From the NCBI GenBank assembly GCA_031772625.1, contig CM062805.1, positions 512,348,102 to 512,412,101 of the forward strand: a DNA stretch of 64,000 nt. The letters are read 5' to 3'. Each line of letters starts with the position of its first letter. Position 1 is the stretch's first letter. A program made the translations under genes and the position numbers. Of this stretch, positions 33,133 through 45,096 are shown piece by piece. The notes beneath the pieces are model-generated. The model saw only the letters and a program-made list of their open reading frames with translations, did not search any database and was not told the DNA's origin. Source of the stretch: Pinus tabuliformis (lineage: Eukaryota; Streptophyta; Pinopsida; Pinales; Pinaceae).

Positions 33133-33560
33133 CACATTGAACCTCCTTTGTATTTGTAAGATGATCTAGAGGAACATGTTGAAGAAACCATGGAAGTTCA
33201 AGAAAACCATTTTTCTTCTCTCTTTGAAGAGGAATATGAAGTTGAAGGACATGAGGAACAAGGGGATGAGTTAGATGCCCCACTTTATGATGGTGAGATC
33301 GACAACTATTGTAGACAATTTTCTGACTTTATACAAACTCAGTTACATAGAAAATATGACCTCAGATCCTCTAGGAAAATGTCTATAATGTAAGATCAAA
33401 ATGACGAGCTCCCTCCCTCAAATTCTCCCAAATCAGTAGAGAAAGAAAAGAAGCCTCTGGACAAAATATCATAAAAAAATAAAGATTCCTCATATTCCAT
33501 TCTTCACAAGCCTAAAGTTTCTAAAATAGACCAGTTTTTCTTACCATCCAAGTGAGTTTG
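33133..33560 (+). pseudogene. C-terminal Gag / linker of element E
   Basis: The text resumes the frame region interrupted by D. It is acidic (FEEEYEVEGHEEQGDELDAP), then QTQLHRKYDLRSSRKM, which matches the basic YNLRSR-type linker commonly found between Gag and protease in plant Ty3 elements. Confidence 0.55.
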
Positions 33561-33839
33561 TGATAAGGAGAAAGAGCTTGTTGGTGTTGTCACAGATGAT
33601 AGTAGGCCCTCTACCTTTAATCTTAAAAAAGAGTTGGATAAGGTCATCTCTATGTTCCCTTAATTGAATTATTGAAACAACCACATTATAAATATCAAGT
33701 ATCCCAGCTCATGTGTCCACCTACCATATCTCCTATGAAATATAGCCCAAACCTCCAAGAAGAAAGGCCCATGGTTTTATTTGGACCTCATGTTGAGGAG
33801 AAAGAATCTTCCACTTCCCCTTTCTATGTTATCTTGGTG

Positions 33840-34336
33840 ATTCATGAACTTCTTCTAGTAATTGTATGCTTGACTCAAGAGCTTCTCAAAATCTGATGCC
33901 CTTGACTATCATGGAGAAATTGGGGCTGTAAATAAAAAAACCATGTAAATACATATACTCTTTTGATTCTCAGAGAGTAAAATGCCTGGGGATGATCAAA
34001 GACCATGTGGTCACTTTTTCCCTGATTTGTGTAAAAAGTGTTGTCATGGATATTGTGGTTTCTAACATCCCAAAAAGGTTTGGCATGCTCTTGTTCAAGT
34101 CATGGGGGTCTAATATTGGAGTATCTATCAAACTATATTTAATATATGATACCATCCCTATGTTCAATGGAGAAGAAATACGATTATATAGAGAATCAAC
34201 ATTTGTCAAGACAATTACAAGAGTTGACTACTCAAATAATGCTCCGTTGTATGGTAAAGAGAAAACTTTATCCTATTTTTTGTTAGAGGAAAATGATCTA
34301 ATCTTGGATGAAACACAGGTGGAGTGTTATGTCTAG
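33840..34336 (+). pseudogene. Protease region of element E
   Basis: Around 33860-33930 the text resembles the retropepsin active-site segment followed by LMPLTIMEKLGL, a typical continuation. The frame 33992-34336 continues with GMIKDHVVTFSLICVKSVVM and a predicted beta-rich stretch. It lies between the Gag linker and an RNase H domain. Broken. Confidence 0.55.
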
Positions 34337-34379
34337 TTAAACAATAATCACTGGAGTGTGATAAAGTATCAAAATTATA

Positions 34380-35105
34380 CCTTTATGGTGTTGATTCCTA
34401 GGAAGGAAATGGGGAAGGTGTGTTGTTGGTGTCTCCAGAAGGCAACCTGATTCCTCTTTCATTTAAGCTAGAGTTTGAAGCCACTAATAATGTTGTTGAG
34501 TATGAAGCTTTGTTTTTAAGTCTGCAATATGCCAATAATATCAACATTGGGTGCTTGATAGTGTTTGGAGATTTAGAGTTAGTGGTAAAACAAATCAGAA
34601 ATCAATGCCAAACCAAACATCCAAGAATGAAGGATTACCGAAATGATGCATGGGATTTGATTTATAACTTTTTCTTACCTTTTAAAATTGAATTTCTACC
34701 CAGAGAGGCAAATCGAATGGCTGACTCTTTGGCTATAGCTACTAGTAATTTTAAACCTCCTCAAATCCCATTGCTCAGATATGATATTGAGGTTAGGTAC
34801 AGACCTTCAGTGCTAGAGAATGTCAAACATTAGCACGCATTTGAAGATGAGGAACAAATTAAATGCTTCATGGAGGTTATTAGAGAGTTTTGGAACTCAG
34901 TGATTGACCAGGAGGATGAGGAAGTAATAGGTGAACAACAAGTTAGTTAGGTAGAAACTATTTCTGGACACAAGAGTTTACAATTAAAGGGTAAAACCAT
35001 CCCCATGGGATTGGTCCCATTAGAAAGGTTGTTTAACCCAAATCATGTGGCTACCAAACCTATTCTTCCTTTCATTTGTTTTGTTGTTAAACCAAAGAAA
35101 TATGA
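34380..35105 (+). pseudogene. RNase H domain of element E, then truncated linker
   Basis: The open frame 34420-34833 reads VSPEGNLIPLSFKLEFEATN, VVEYEALFLSLQYA, VFGDLELVVKQIRNQCQTKH, EFLPREANRMADSLAIA. This is the RNase HI fold of the archaeal-like type known as the extra RNase H of Tat-lineage plant elements, with acids at the usual EYEA, GD and ADSLA positions. It directly follows protease; RT does not come between. The text after it (to about 35105) includes GLVPLERLFNPNHVATKP and then stops resembling coding sequence. Confidence 0.7.
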
Positions 35106-36900
35106 CTAAATGTTGGTCATGTTATAAGATACTATAAATTAGCTACTAATAGTCGTATATATGCAAAATTTAGTTGTTATTTGTTATAAAACAATGATCA
35201 TTTACAATAGTCATTTATCATTTTTTAGTAATTTTTTATTCATTATATAAATGACTAATTTAGTAGTTTATATTCATTTCATTTATCTTCATTAGTAATC
35301 TTTATAAACGAATAATTTAGTCATTATGTATTCGTTTTATTTTTGTTCATCATTAATCAATATAAAATTCTAATTTAATAGTTTTAGATTGATTTTATGT
35401 GTTCATTATTAATCAACATAAATTAATTAATATGATTTCGTAACTAAACTTTAAAAATGTCATAAATGTGCATGTTCAACTAATATGAAAACGAAAAGTT
35501 ACATATGTTAATTACAATATTAAATAATATCAACTACAACTATAAATAATTTCAACCACATAAATCACATTATGTGGAATATCAAGTATTACAATCTGAG
35601 TTTCTAGCTTAATATTGGTTAGACTACAATTTACACATGAAATATTGTTTCATTACTTCAAATCATTACCATTGTGTTGTTAAGGCATTGCAGGTGAATT
35701 CACCAACTATAAATACTTTACCATCACTCTATATGTGTGTGTCTCATGCGAGATATTGGATTTAAGTGTATCACTAGACCAGTTCTCTTCTCTCTCTTTT
35801 TGCATTTGTCGCTCCAATTTTGTTGTTCTCCTCTTTTTTCAATTCCTGCTTTTTACCATCAATATTAAGTTTGTCTTATGCAAATGAAAGAAGATACAAT
35901 GCAGAGTATACGACATGAAAGATGATGAACATTGGAATATAAACTAAAGTAGACTATAAAGGATTTATATGGCATATAACTCAACATCAGTACTGTCATT
36001 GCCATTTTTTCCAAGAAAAACAAGAAATTTGAGAATTGTTTCTTCAGTTGGGCAATAGTGGCCACTATGTGTCCAGATGAACTGTATAAACAAAGAAAAT
36101 AAAATTTCACCATAGAAAACAACACTTATGAAGTTAGTATTCAACCTTCAAGAAAATTTTAGGCACAATCATGCCAACTAAGTTACATGCTAAAAATTTG
36201 AGGTTGTAGGGAACTTGCGAAAAACATTGGAAAGAAATAGACAACATATAATAAATAATGTATCGCAACTTCCTCACTTAAAACACTTAATACATGGATG
36301 AGTGAAGATAAATTTTTTCTCCCAAAAAAATGGTTTGTGGTATCAATTTGAGGGATCCATGCAAGTTTTGTAGCTTTCTCCACCAAATGATTAAAAGAAG
36401 GAAAAATTCGACAAAATTAAATCCATAACATATTGGTTTTACAAATATTATACTCATCTATAATTGATTACATGCCTATCTGAAGGAACCTTTATCTCAT
36501 TATTCTAAAGATAAAAAATGTACATTTTCATGCTAAAACCAATAATCTACACATTTTAAAATAAAATGCATTTTTGTAGACAACTAGATTGTCACCTGTG
36601 ATGCTTGTTGTCTAGTGCATATGATCTAAGGAAATATGCTCAACTAATTACCCAAAATATTATCTTACGACGACCCTAATAAAAGCTAGCAAGTTTTGAT
36701 TTGGCAGGGCAACATATGTAGGAGGTTGTTGGGCAAACAACACTTCTTGGCACTATAATTTCTCAACTCTTCTTGCAAACAAACTTGTCATATTTAACTC
36801 TAACTAGACTGGGTACAATATTGGTGCCCATTTGACTTTTTCGACCCATATGGAATCTTGGTAGAGATTTTCTTAACCTTAATCTCCATTGTCTTCTTCC
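35106..36900. other. AT-rich unassigned DNA
   Basis: After the truncated end of element E the sequence becomes strongly AT-rich with no recognisable gene. It contains the 58-bp degenerate repeat at 35214-35440. Short frames near 35865-36386 have no recognisable features. Confidence 0.4.
35214..35440 (+). repeat. Degenerate tandem repeat, period about 58 bp
   Basis: Units begin near 35214, 35272, 35330 and 35388. Shared text is ATTCATTTCATTT-like at the start, TTCATTAGTAATC or TCATTAATCAATATAAA in the middle, and TAATTTAGTNGTT-like at the end. The units are well diverged, so the array is old. It follows the truncation point of element E. Confidence 0.6.
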
Positions 36901-38760
36901 TATTAGCAAATCTGTTAAGCAAAATGGTATGATATTCATATCTTATAAAATAGGGTGGATAAAACTCCACTACTTCGCTTTTTCATGATCTATTTTCTTT
37001 CTTTTTGTGTTTTGGAGACCTATGAAATTTAATTTATCTTCTAGAAACCCTTGGTTTTGCCCATTCTCTTCAGCTACATTTTTCTGGTCATTAAGGAATC
37101 TGTATGGATCTTCTAATGATTTCCTTATGTCTTTGTATTTCTTTTTATATTGTTCAAAGTTTTTCTAGATGTTATTTTGATTTCTGCTAGCTTTTACTAA
37201 TTGTTCCATATCCAACTCTTTGTTGTGATATATTGGTCGTTCATATCACAAAGGTTGATGAAACTTTTGAATCTTCCAATCTCCATTCTCATAGTGCTTA
37301 ATTGAGGTCCTTTGATATTTTTTGTTTTTTAAATCAAAATTCCTCCATTGTTTTTGTGTATATGGAGCATATTCAGAAAACATGCGTCCATCTTGTGCAT
37401 ATCCCCAATTAGATGGAAAATATTTTACTATATGTCTTCTCCCACACAAGATTTTCACTCTCCTCAAATGGCCGACCATCTTGCCCAAACCATGGATGCA
37501 TGTGCATACCCATGTTGTTAAGTATTGGTTAGCCATTTTATTTTTTTATCTTCTTATCATATATAGAAATGATTTTCGCTGAGGCATTACTATAGCAAAA
37601 TTCAAATCCTTGATGTTCTACTACACTGTTCAGTGTTTCATAAATGTTTCTTTTCCTCCTATTTTTTCTCATAGGTAGGAAAAGTGAAACTTCTCTAGTA
37701 AAATTGTCCCCTTCCCATCCACCCATAGACTATTGGTAAGCTGATGGTCTAGATTTTGTTTCATAGCCGTGAATTTCCCTTAAGGGAATATTTTCTTACT
37801 TCATTTGGGGTTGTTCTTTCCTTACAACACCCCTTTGAAATTGTTTCAAAACCCCCTTGGGAGTACTCTTTTCTATTCCTTGGATTCCATCTTTCTAGTG
37901 CTAATTTTAGAGGGAAAAGGACCCTTAGTGGGTGCCTTTAATTTCAAAACACCTTTCTTGTCCACTTTTGCAATAGTTATATTAGCTTCGTGATAATAAG
38001 GATAGATGATATCCGTCAAACCTTAACATTTAAGGGGTGTAGCCATTTTTCTTGGTTGCGAGAGAAATCTCTTAGACTTACTCAAGGATTCTAATCCATA
38101 CTTTGAATTTAAATATGAAAGGACAACCTGAGGCTTAGCTTGTAAAATATTCTTCCAATTTTTAAAAAGTACCAAACTCTAAGCCTTTCTTCCACAACTG
38201 CACCTAGCAGACAACTTTTCCAGGTCCTATGCATATCCATGAAATGATTCACCATATTATTGTGATAAGTCCTCAAATAATGATAATGCATTTTCCTCTA
38301 CAAATACAAAAATGCTTCCATGTAAAGAGATACTTTATGGGGGCATAACCCACCTTTAATCCTTTCAAAGAGCTGAACCATGGGACTAATTAAATTCAAA
38401 ACTTATCCTCCAAGCAGTTGCTTAAGCGTTAGGTCGAATATTTGTTGCTCCATGTTTGGAAGGTATGTCGTAATATTGTACCTGTCCTCCTCTATCAAAC
38501 AAGAATTCTAGGTGTCCAAGGAAAAAAAATTCTTCAAGACTAGAAAGTCGAAGAGTTCATATGGAACTCAAAATGTCTGATCTCCAACCATACATAACTC
38601 AACCCAAACTTTTGAAATATCTGAGTCTTATAGAGTGTTAAATTCTTCCCTAGAATAATCTTTATTTGGAGAGATCCACATCTCATCATCAGTGGATGAA
38701 CTCCATTGTGCTTTAGAGTGGTTGTTACTCATCAAAACTTTGAAAATGGCCATTTGAAAC
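36900..38760 (-). pseudogene. Unrecognised minus-strand coding remnant
   Basis: Read leftwards, this stretch is protein-like in one direction over about 1.8 kb with many interruptions. Segments include AQWSSSTDDEMWISPNKDYS, YNITTYLPNMEQQIFDLTL, NITIAKVDKKGVLKLKAPTK, and the open frame 37246-37536 (WVCTCIHGLGKMVGHLRRVK, CGRRHIVKYFPSNWGYAQDG). The middle part has the feel of a retroelement Gag linker, but I do not recognise a family. No LTRs were found around it. Confidence 0.4.
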
Positions 38761-41700
38761 TAGAAAAACATTGACAAAAGCAAAAAATCAATGTTGATGA
38801 CATTGAGAAAGAAAGAACATTTCAAAGCATGCTATGAGGGAATATTAAAAGGATAGCTTCAACAACCAGCGGATAGCATATTAATCTCTTTGAGATATCA
38901 TCAAATGTTAAATAACCAAAAGAAATATATTACGAGCACGAGAATGAAATTATGGCTTGTAAAAAAACATTATACAACTAAGCTCAGTAAATAAACCCCA
39001 AAAGTGAATATGAACTTCAAGTGCAAGAAAAGGTAAAAGAGAAATCATTTTACCCCTATGGAAAGCTTTGACCTAAATATGGATACATTCCATTGAAAAA
39101 AAAAGAGAAAAACTTGTGGAAAAAAATATTTGTAAATTAATTGTGGATGCATATTTCATAAAGAAAAGAATAATCGAAGGAATTTTATTCAATTAGCTAT
39201 GACCACTAGTATATATCCCAATAATAGAAAGGTTGCTCCTAAAACATTGATAGATAAAAAACATGATTGTCAATCACAACTCATAAGGGTGAGGAAGTAC
39301 ATACAACATCGGTACACGCATTTGCAAATCAAGAAAGGTGAAACTGGAGAACATATTCTCCATTCACCATTTAGAGACAGTGTCATTACAACCTGAAGTA
39401 GGACAAAAAGGTTAAAGGAATTGTATTGGAATCTATATGAAGGAAACATATGATATTCCTAAAAAACGTTGTATAATAATCTCACAACTTTAGTTAGTGA
39501 TATAATATGTAATTTTATAAGCATTATAGAGATATAGATTCTGAATAAAAAAACATACCAGATTTTGCATTCACTTAATTTTTTTCTAGACTCCAAGGTC
39601 TAAGATGGAAATTATTAATCCTAATACAGAAATTTACTTCAATCACTATTACTTGTGCAAAGAAACGTCAGGCCAAAAAACAAGGTTCTTTTAAGCAGCA
39701 CAACTCTGGCTTACAGTAATACTCACAACAAGTACAGGGTGCCCATCATAATTTACTATGTGACTTATGAAAGAGAAAAGATGCCTAATGTCACTCTTTG
39801 GATTTGGTTCAACACTACGTGGAAGGGGAATTGGAAGAGAACAATCATCATAGGTGTCTATCACAAAATTGATTGGCTTAAATAAATGGAAATTCATATT
39901 AATTTCACCAAAAATCACCTTCTAAGAACATTCAAATAAAATAAAAAATTATTTGTAATTTTCTTCTTGACACCTTGAAGATCTTCTCATTTCAAATATC
40001 ACCTCGGACAAAAAATCACAATGGTGACCTAACATGTAAATGTCCATTTCGTTGAGTTTCACAGTCCCTAGTTGACCCTGGTGTAAGACCTTTCAACACT
40101 ACCAACAAGGTCATGGCTAGGTAATTTGTTAATTATGTGAGTAACATTGGGTGGCATAAGCCATGGTTAATGGCCATGATAGTGTTTTTAACCCTATTTG
40201 ATATGGTAATGGTTGTATTTCTTGTAAAAAATTCTAGAACCAAGGTTTCTCTTCTCTACCTAGGATTTGATTGCAATTATTTTTCCAAAACTAGTGTGTA
40301 GATGATGATATTGCAATTATTTTAATGGAAAAATAAGGTCTAAGGCTCTTGTAACTCACCCTTCATACATTCCAATCCATGGATTTGAGCTAAAAAGAGG
40401 TGACATATAGGTTATGTTGGGATGAAAATGACCATAATGTTAGGCACAATCAATATTAAACCTTTCTTAGATATATCAATCAACTTTTCTGAATTCATGA
40501 AAGGATCAACCTATGTATAAAAATTTTGTCAGGGAGAAAGTATTGATTAGCCTTGTCGTTATGTCATATGTTTGGAAACTTATCAAAATGTTTAGTGCAT
40601 GCCTGGGTACTTTCCTTGGATACTTTATCGAAATTTGGTATGAATTTTGGCATGCATACCTTGTGAATAATGTTAATATGAATTTTCTTATGGGATTGGT
40701 CGACATTAAAAAGGAAAAGTACTGCACCATCCTAGTGCATTCAGTGATTAATTGTACAACATGTATGACGAAGTGACACTAGATTGATCTCCATCATCCA
40801 TTAAAACTGACAATGGGCATGCAAGCAAGGTAAAAATTAATTCACATTATATCTAGCACTACGATATATAAAAATTCAAGTAATACAATATATAACTATA
40901 TTTGCAACTGATTATTCACTTATTCTTAAAAACAATCATTGATCCAATACTATTTCATGACAACAATCCACCACCAGACAATACTCTCAACAACAACATC
41001 AACACCATGTCTATGAAAATAACAAGAAGACTTCCATGTATTGCATTCAAGTGTGGGTGTGGCTTGTAGGAATGTACTTCAAATGAGACTCCATTATATG
41101 GATTTAATGGACTCTCATCCACTGAATTGAATTTTATCTGCCATAATAATATTTTACTAGTTGATCTAGCTCACTAGAATAGAAAATATCGAAATAAGTG
41201 TTGAAAAGCATGACCTTAAGTTGGTAAAAATAACAATATTGGACCACAAAATGTTTTCCCTAATAGAGCAAGTCAAACTCAAGTTTGACAAAGTTTGACT
41301 CAGGCAATGAATCATCCCACAATTTGACTTGCATGTTTCAACAACAATCACATTGTTTGACATGTAATTTTGACTCATAGTCTCTAGGGAAAGCATAAAT
41401 TCCCTTTAGACAATGACTTTCCACATTATTTCTATATATTTTCATGAATTTCTTGTATTGGTTGACTGCAAGTGACAAACATAATTAGAGGAGCCAAAGT
41501 AATCCTTGTAGGGTGCCCACCAACACATTTTGGCTACTCACCAATAGAGTTAGGCATCTAAGGCATCAAAGTTAATATGTTTTATCTAGAATTTACTCAG
41601 TGATTAACTGTTATATTCCTCTTATATCATATTTTCACCCATAAAGATAGCCTCTACATGTTGTTTTCTTCATTTATTCATTGTTTTTTTTTATTTAGGT

Positions 41701-41790
41701 TTATAGAAAATTATTTTACATGTTTTAAAAAAGTGTTTTTAGTTATTTGGGTTATTTTCTACAACTTTTATTTTCATGGGTTTAAAGGTT
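38761..41790. other. AT-rich DNA, nothing recognisable
   Basis: No gene, repeat pair or RNA gene could be supported. Short overlapping frames on both strands near 40506-40776 have no recognisable domain. Confidence 0.4.
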
Positions 41791-41795
41791 ACAAC

Positions 41796-42838
41796 TGTTA
41801 TAGACATTTTCGGGCCCTACAACCCCAAGCATGAAATGTCCATAAATCAAGGGCTCCTAAGTCCCTAAAGGTGTTTTTCTAACCCCTAAAGGAACAAGGT
41901 CAACAGATTTCAGCTTCTCCCAGAAGTTCTCCACCAGAAACTGCTCAGAATGGGTCAAAACAGGATCATTTCAGCTGCTCCACTGGCTAGGTGCGTTGCA
42001 TTGCACCTAAATACACTGTTAGGGTGCATTGCATTTCAAAACTACCTTCTGTAGGGTGCGATGGGCGAGAAATGACAAATGGCAGTGTCATTCCGCGAGG
42101 TGTAGAGACAATGGAAACTTCCAGAATCTTCTCCTGTGACACTTGCCTCACTGAATTCGACCAAGGATGAGTTAGATGCCTTCAGTCTCCAAGTGGAAGC
42201 AAGAACTGACAGAGAGAAGACACTAATCAAATCACAAGCTGACTCATCCTCCTTACAGATATCTATATATGGATCCCTCATCCCAGAGATCCAGAGGCTG
42301 GAATTTTGCATATTGTAAGGAATTGTTGTTGGTTTCTAGAGACAAACATCAGATTGTTGGGTGATTTATGCTTTGTTTGAGGTGAAGAGGGGCTTCTTTG
42401 CTGGGAGGTTGATGCTGGGTCGGAACCACTGGTTGTAACTCCTCCTGGATCTTTTGTTGTTTATCAATAAAAACTATTTGAGTTTTCCTCCATGCTTTTG
42501 TATCATTGATGCTTGTTACATTTTGTATGGTTAACTTAAATCTGATCCTAAGTTGTTTATGAATGTAGATCCATGTCTTTGTATAGTGCTCTTCTTTTGT
42601 GATCTTACAGGTACTTTGTGAAGCTGGGCAAGCAAGGGAGCAGGTAGCTGGAGACTATCAAAGAAGAGAGGGATTGGATCAAAGGATTAGCGCAAGACAC
42701 AGGTTGGTTCTTTCTATTCCTCTCTATCTATAATTCATAAAGGAAATACAAAAGTAGTTTTTATCTGTTTGTTTCTAAGGCAGCTGTCACACCTTAGTGG
42801 GATAGAGCAGTTCTAAATAGACACTTTTCCCGGTAGCA
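41796..42838 (+). repeat. 5' LTR of element F
   Basis: Starts TGTTATAGAC and ends CCCGGTAGCA. The partner is 47204-48246, of exactly equal length. TATATAT at 42264-42270 (offset 468) and a poly(A)-type AATAAAA near 42467 are at matching offsets in both. After the end, TGGTAT at 42842 is a weak match to a tRNA-iMet primer site. Confidence 0.93.
42264..42270 (+). promoter_or_regulatory. TATA box of element F LTR
   Basis: TATATAT in the context CAGATATCTATATATGG. It is repeated at 47672-47678 in the 3' LTR at the same offset, followed about 200 bases later by AATAAA, as expected for an LTR promoter and terminator. Confidence 0.5.
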
Positions 42839-42933
42839 AAATGGTATATCGAATTACCTAGAGCTTCATTCGACAACTTCAGTACCCTAGCCACAACTTT
42901 TTAACCCATTTTCAGTTACCGATAAGGTACGAA

Positions 42934-44694
42934 ATGGGAACAGAACTTCTTACTAATTTCAAACAAACAACGGCCACTCACATATCTGATCATATTCATG
43001 AGTGGCGACGTCGTCGTAGAATGGTAAAAACATATGTTCCTGATCAGCTTTTAGTTGAATGGTTTATTAAGTCTTTGTTACCTTCCATTACAGAAGATGT
43101 GGCAAAAGGGGGAGTCGTCACCGAAGAACAAGTTATTGCTCGTGCACAATATTTGGACTTGATTTACACTCAGTCTAGCACGCTCTACAATAAAATACCT
43201 GACGCCCCTAGACCGGAATTCTCAGTTCCTCCTCCTTCTAAATCAAACAATGACTCTCATGCCAGAAATGGCGTGATTGGCACAACAAACACGAAATCGA
43301 CAAAGGCTACATCTAAAAAGGCCCGTAAGATTTCTAGTCAAAATGCAAATGAGGAACTTCTTGCCTCGGAAGTAAATGCCATGTCGACCGACAAGGGCAA
43401 ACAACTGAAGCAACCAGGGGGCAAGAAGAAAAAGAAAGGGAGAAAAAAGAAGCACGATAAAGCTTCTGCAAACCCTTCTGGGCAAAGGAAACCCCCTGCG
43501 GGGTGTCATATATGCGATGAGGATCATCGGACGAGAGATTGTCCACATAAAGCTGAAGTTAAGAAACTCTTTAAGAGTTCAAAAACCTCAGCAGTATTGA
43601 CTGATCCGTTTCCAAACCCAGGAACCAAACTGGTTGCTAATCAAAATGCTTCCCGATCCCAAGTGCTTATGTTGTCTATCTCAAAGCAGCAAAATGATGC
43701 TTTGACAAGGAATAAAGATTACGGGAATCCACAGCTGTCGAATAACAAGGCTAATGAACAACCTAGTAGTTTGACAACAACTTTGACCGAAGTTGTGCCA
43801 CCCATCATTCCTGAACCAATGATAAAGCCGCCAAAGGGAGTAGTACACAAATCGACATTTAATCCTCGTGCCAAAGTAGCACAGAATTATAATATAGTAG
43901 AGGACCTGGCCCAATCGCCGTCCGCTATGTCGACACTTGAGGTACCGCAAAATTACCTCTCCCAAAAGCAGGATCTATTATCAGTAATAGGTGGGATTGA
44001 CCCAACGGATTCCAATCTTGTATCCTTTAATCACAAAGGATATGACCCTCAGTTACCAGCTCAACTAGCTTTCCTTATTCAAGTGAAAGCCCTCAACAAA
44101 ACTGTTCATCAAACAATTATTAATGAGGGGGCATCTACATGTATTATGTCGATGAGTTGCTGGAAAAATTTAGGCTCACCACCCTTGTCGAGATCGTCAA
44201 CGACATTAAAATCATTTGGTGGACGATCATACACTCCATACGGGATTTTAAGTAACTTGCAAGTTGAACTGGGGGGAAAAACGGTAGAAATTGATGTTGA
44301 AGTAATCGACGGAAACCTCGATTACAACATCCTACTCGGAAGGCCCTGGATATATGCCATGGCCGCAGTTGTGTCGACCTACTTTAGAAAGGTTGCATTT
44401 CCCTTTCAAGGAGTAATTACAATCGTTGACCAACAAACATTTCTCCCCAACAGTTCACAAGTTACGGGAAGCATTCCAATGATCCATGGAAGCAATCATT
44501 CGCTTCAAAATATCGGAGTAGGTCTCCTAAAAGACCTTACCTTAATGGGTACTTTTGCCCTACCGCCTCTGAGTAATTTGGCGGAAGTGGCCATAGTGGA
44601 AACCCACAATATGAAATCTTCTATATCTAATGGACTCAGAAGATTCCTAAACATTTTGTCAGCATGGATCATCGCCATTTTAGAAATATTGTAG
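42934..44694 (+). CDS. Gag-protease polyprotein of element F, open 586-residue frame
   Basis: The start lies 95 bases after the LTR. Residues 1-90 look like the C-terminal part of a Gag core (HEWRRRRRMVKTYVPDQ, LVEWFIKSLLPSI), so the front of Gag may be shorter than usual. A lysine-rich stretch (GGKKKKKGRKKKH, about 165-177) precedes a zinc knuckle at 191-203, CHICDEDHRTRDCP, with CX2CX3HX4C spacing like those of element B. The retropepsin-like region is at about 370-490 and ends in the conserved NILLGRPWIYAM. No polymerase follows. As a Gag-protease it could form particles, but the element would need another element's polymerase. Confidence 0.8.
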   Translation: MGTELLTNFKQTTATHISDHIHEWRRRRRMVKTYVPDQLLVEWFIKSLLPSITEDVAKGGVVTEEQVIARAQYLDLIYTQSSTLYNKIPDAPRPEFSVPPPSKSNNDSHARNGVIGTTNTKSTKATSKKARKISSQNANEELLASEVNAMSTDKGKQLKQPGGKKKKKGRKKKHDKASANPSGQRKPPAGCHICDEDHRTRDCPHKAEVKKLFKSSKTSAVLTDPFPNPGTKLVANQNASRSQVLMLSISKQQNDALTRNKDYGNPQLSNNKANEQPSSLTTTLTEVVPPIIPEPMIKPPKGVVHKSTFNPRAKVAQNYNIVEDLAQSPSAMSTLEVPQNYLSQKQDLLSVIGGIDPTDSNLVSFNHKGYDPQLPAQLAFLIQVKALNKTVHQTIINEGASTCIMSMSCWKNLGSPPLSRSSTTLKSFGGRSYTPYGILSNLQVELGGKTVEIDVEVIDGNLDYNILLGRPWIYAMAAVVSTYFRKVAFPFQGVITIVDQQTFLPNSSQVTGSIPMIHGSNHSLQNIGVGLLKDLTLMGTFALPPLSNLAEVAIVETHNMKSSISNGLRRFLNILSAWIIAILEIL

Positions 44695-44706
44695 CAATCA
44701 ATTTTC

Positions 44707-45096
44707 TTGGCCTGGGGGTCAAACCCAAATCAATGCTCATCGAGTGTTTGGATAGATAGGTCTAAGGAATATGGTACCTCTTTAGATCCTTGGTCGCATG
44801 TACATTCTACAGACGAAGGAATCATTCAATCAATGATGATGGGAGAGGCACCATGGGAAGATTACCACCATCGCTCCCATCTTCCGGATTACCACGAAGA
44901 TTATTCCAGCAACCTTAATCATCCATCAGTTTTTGATTTTCTATCAAATAGTGTAAATACGGTGGATTCCGAGGACGGTTCTTATCTTGTGTCGACCTCA
45001 TTAAAAAATGAAACAAGGAGTCATGAGGATAGTTCTTTTACTGTGTCAACCTCATTAAAAAATGAAACAAATCCCCTTTCCAAATCTCAAAGGTAA
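44707..45096 (+). CDS. Short acidic frame after gag-protease in element F
   Basis: A 129-residue open frame starting 13 bases after the previous stop. It is rich in serine, histidine and aspartate, with no known domain. Its end holds two copies of VSTSLKNET, encoded by the first two members of the downstream CTCGTTAAAA-like array. It may be the remains of a polymerase linker rather than a separate gene. Confidence 0.35.
   Translation: MAWGSNPNQCSSSVWIDRSKEYGTSLDPWSHVHSTDEGIIQSMMMGEAPWEDYHHRSHLPDYHEDYSSNLNHPSVFDFLSNSVNTVDSEDGSYLVSTSLKNETRSHEDSSFTVSTSLKNETNPLSKSQR

Larger units (their letters stand above)
24072..35105 (+). mobile_element. Element E: Ty3 retrotransposon, truncated and split by element D
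   Basis: Parts in order: LTR (24072-24945), primer site, gag (25166-26390), inserted element D (26391-33127), rest of gag, protease (about 33840-34336), an RNase H domain (34380-34833) and a short linker that fades out near 35105. RT, integrase and 3' LTR are not in the window. The element is broken by several interruptions as well as the insertion and the missing right part. It predates D. Confidence 0.7.

Noticed and set aside
40506-40776. Overlapping open frames on both strands as a gene pair
   Set aside because: Short, no domain, no conserved second copy; expected by chance in AT-rich DNA.
42042-42311. 89-residue minus-strand frame repeated in both LTRs of F as a conserved gene
   Set aside because: Its repetition is explained by the two LTR copies (again at 47444-47719), and it is antisense to the element's transcription.
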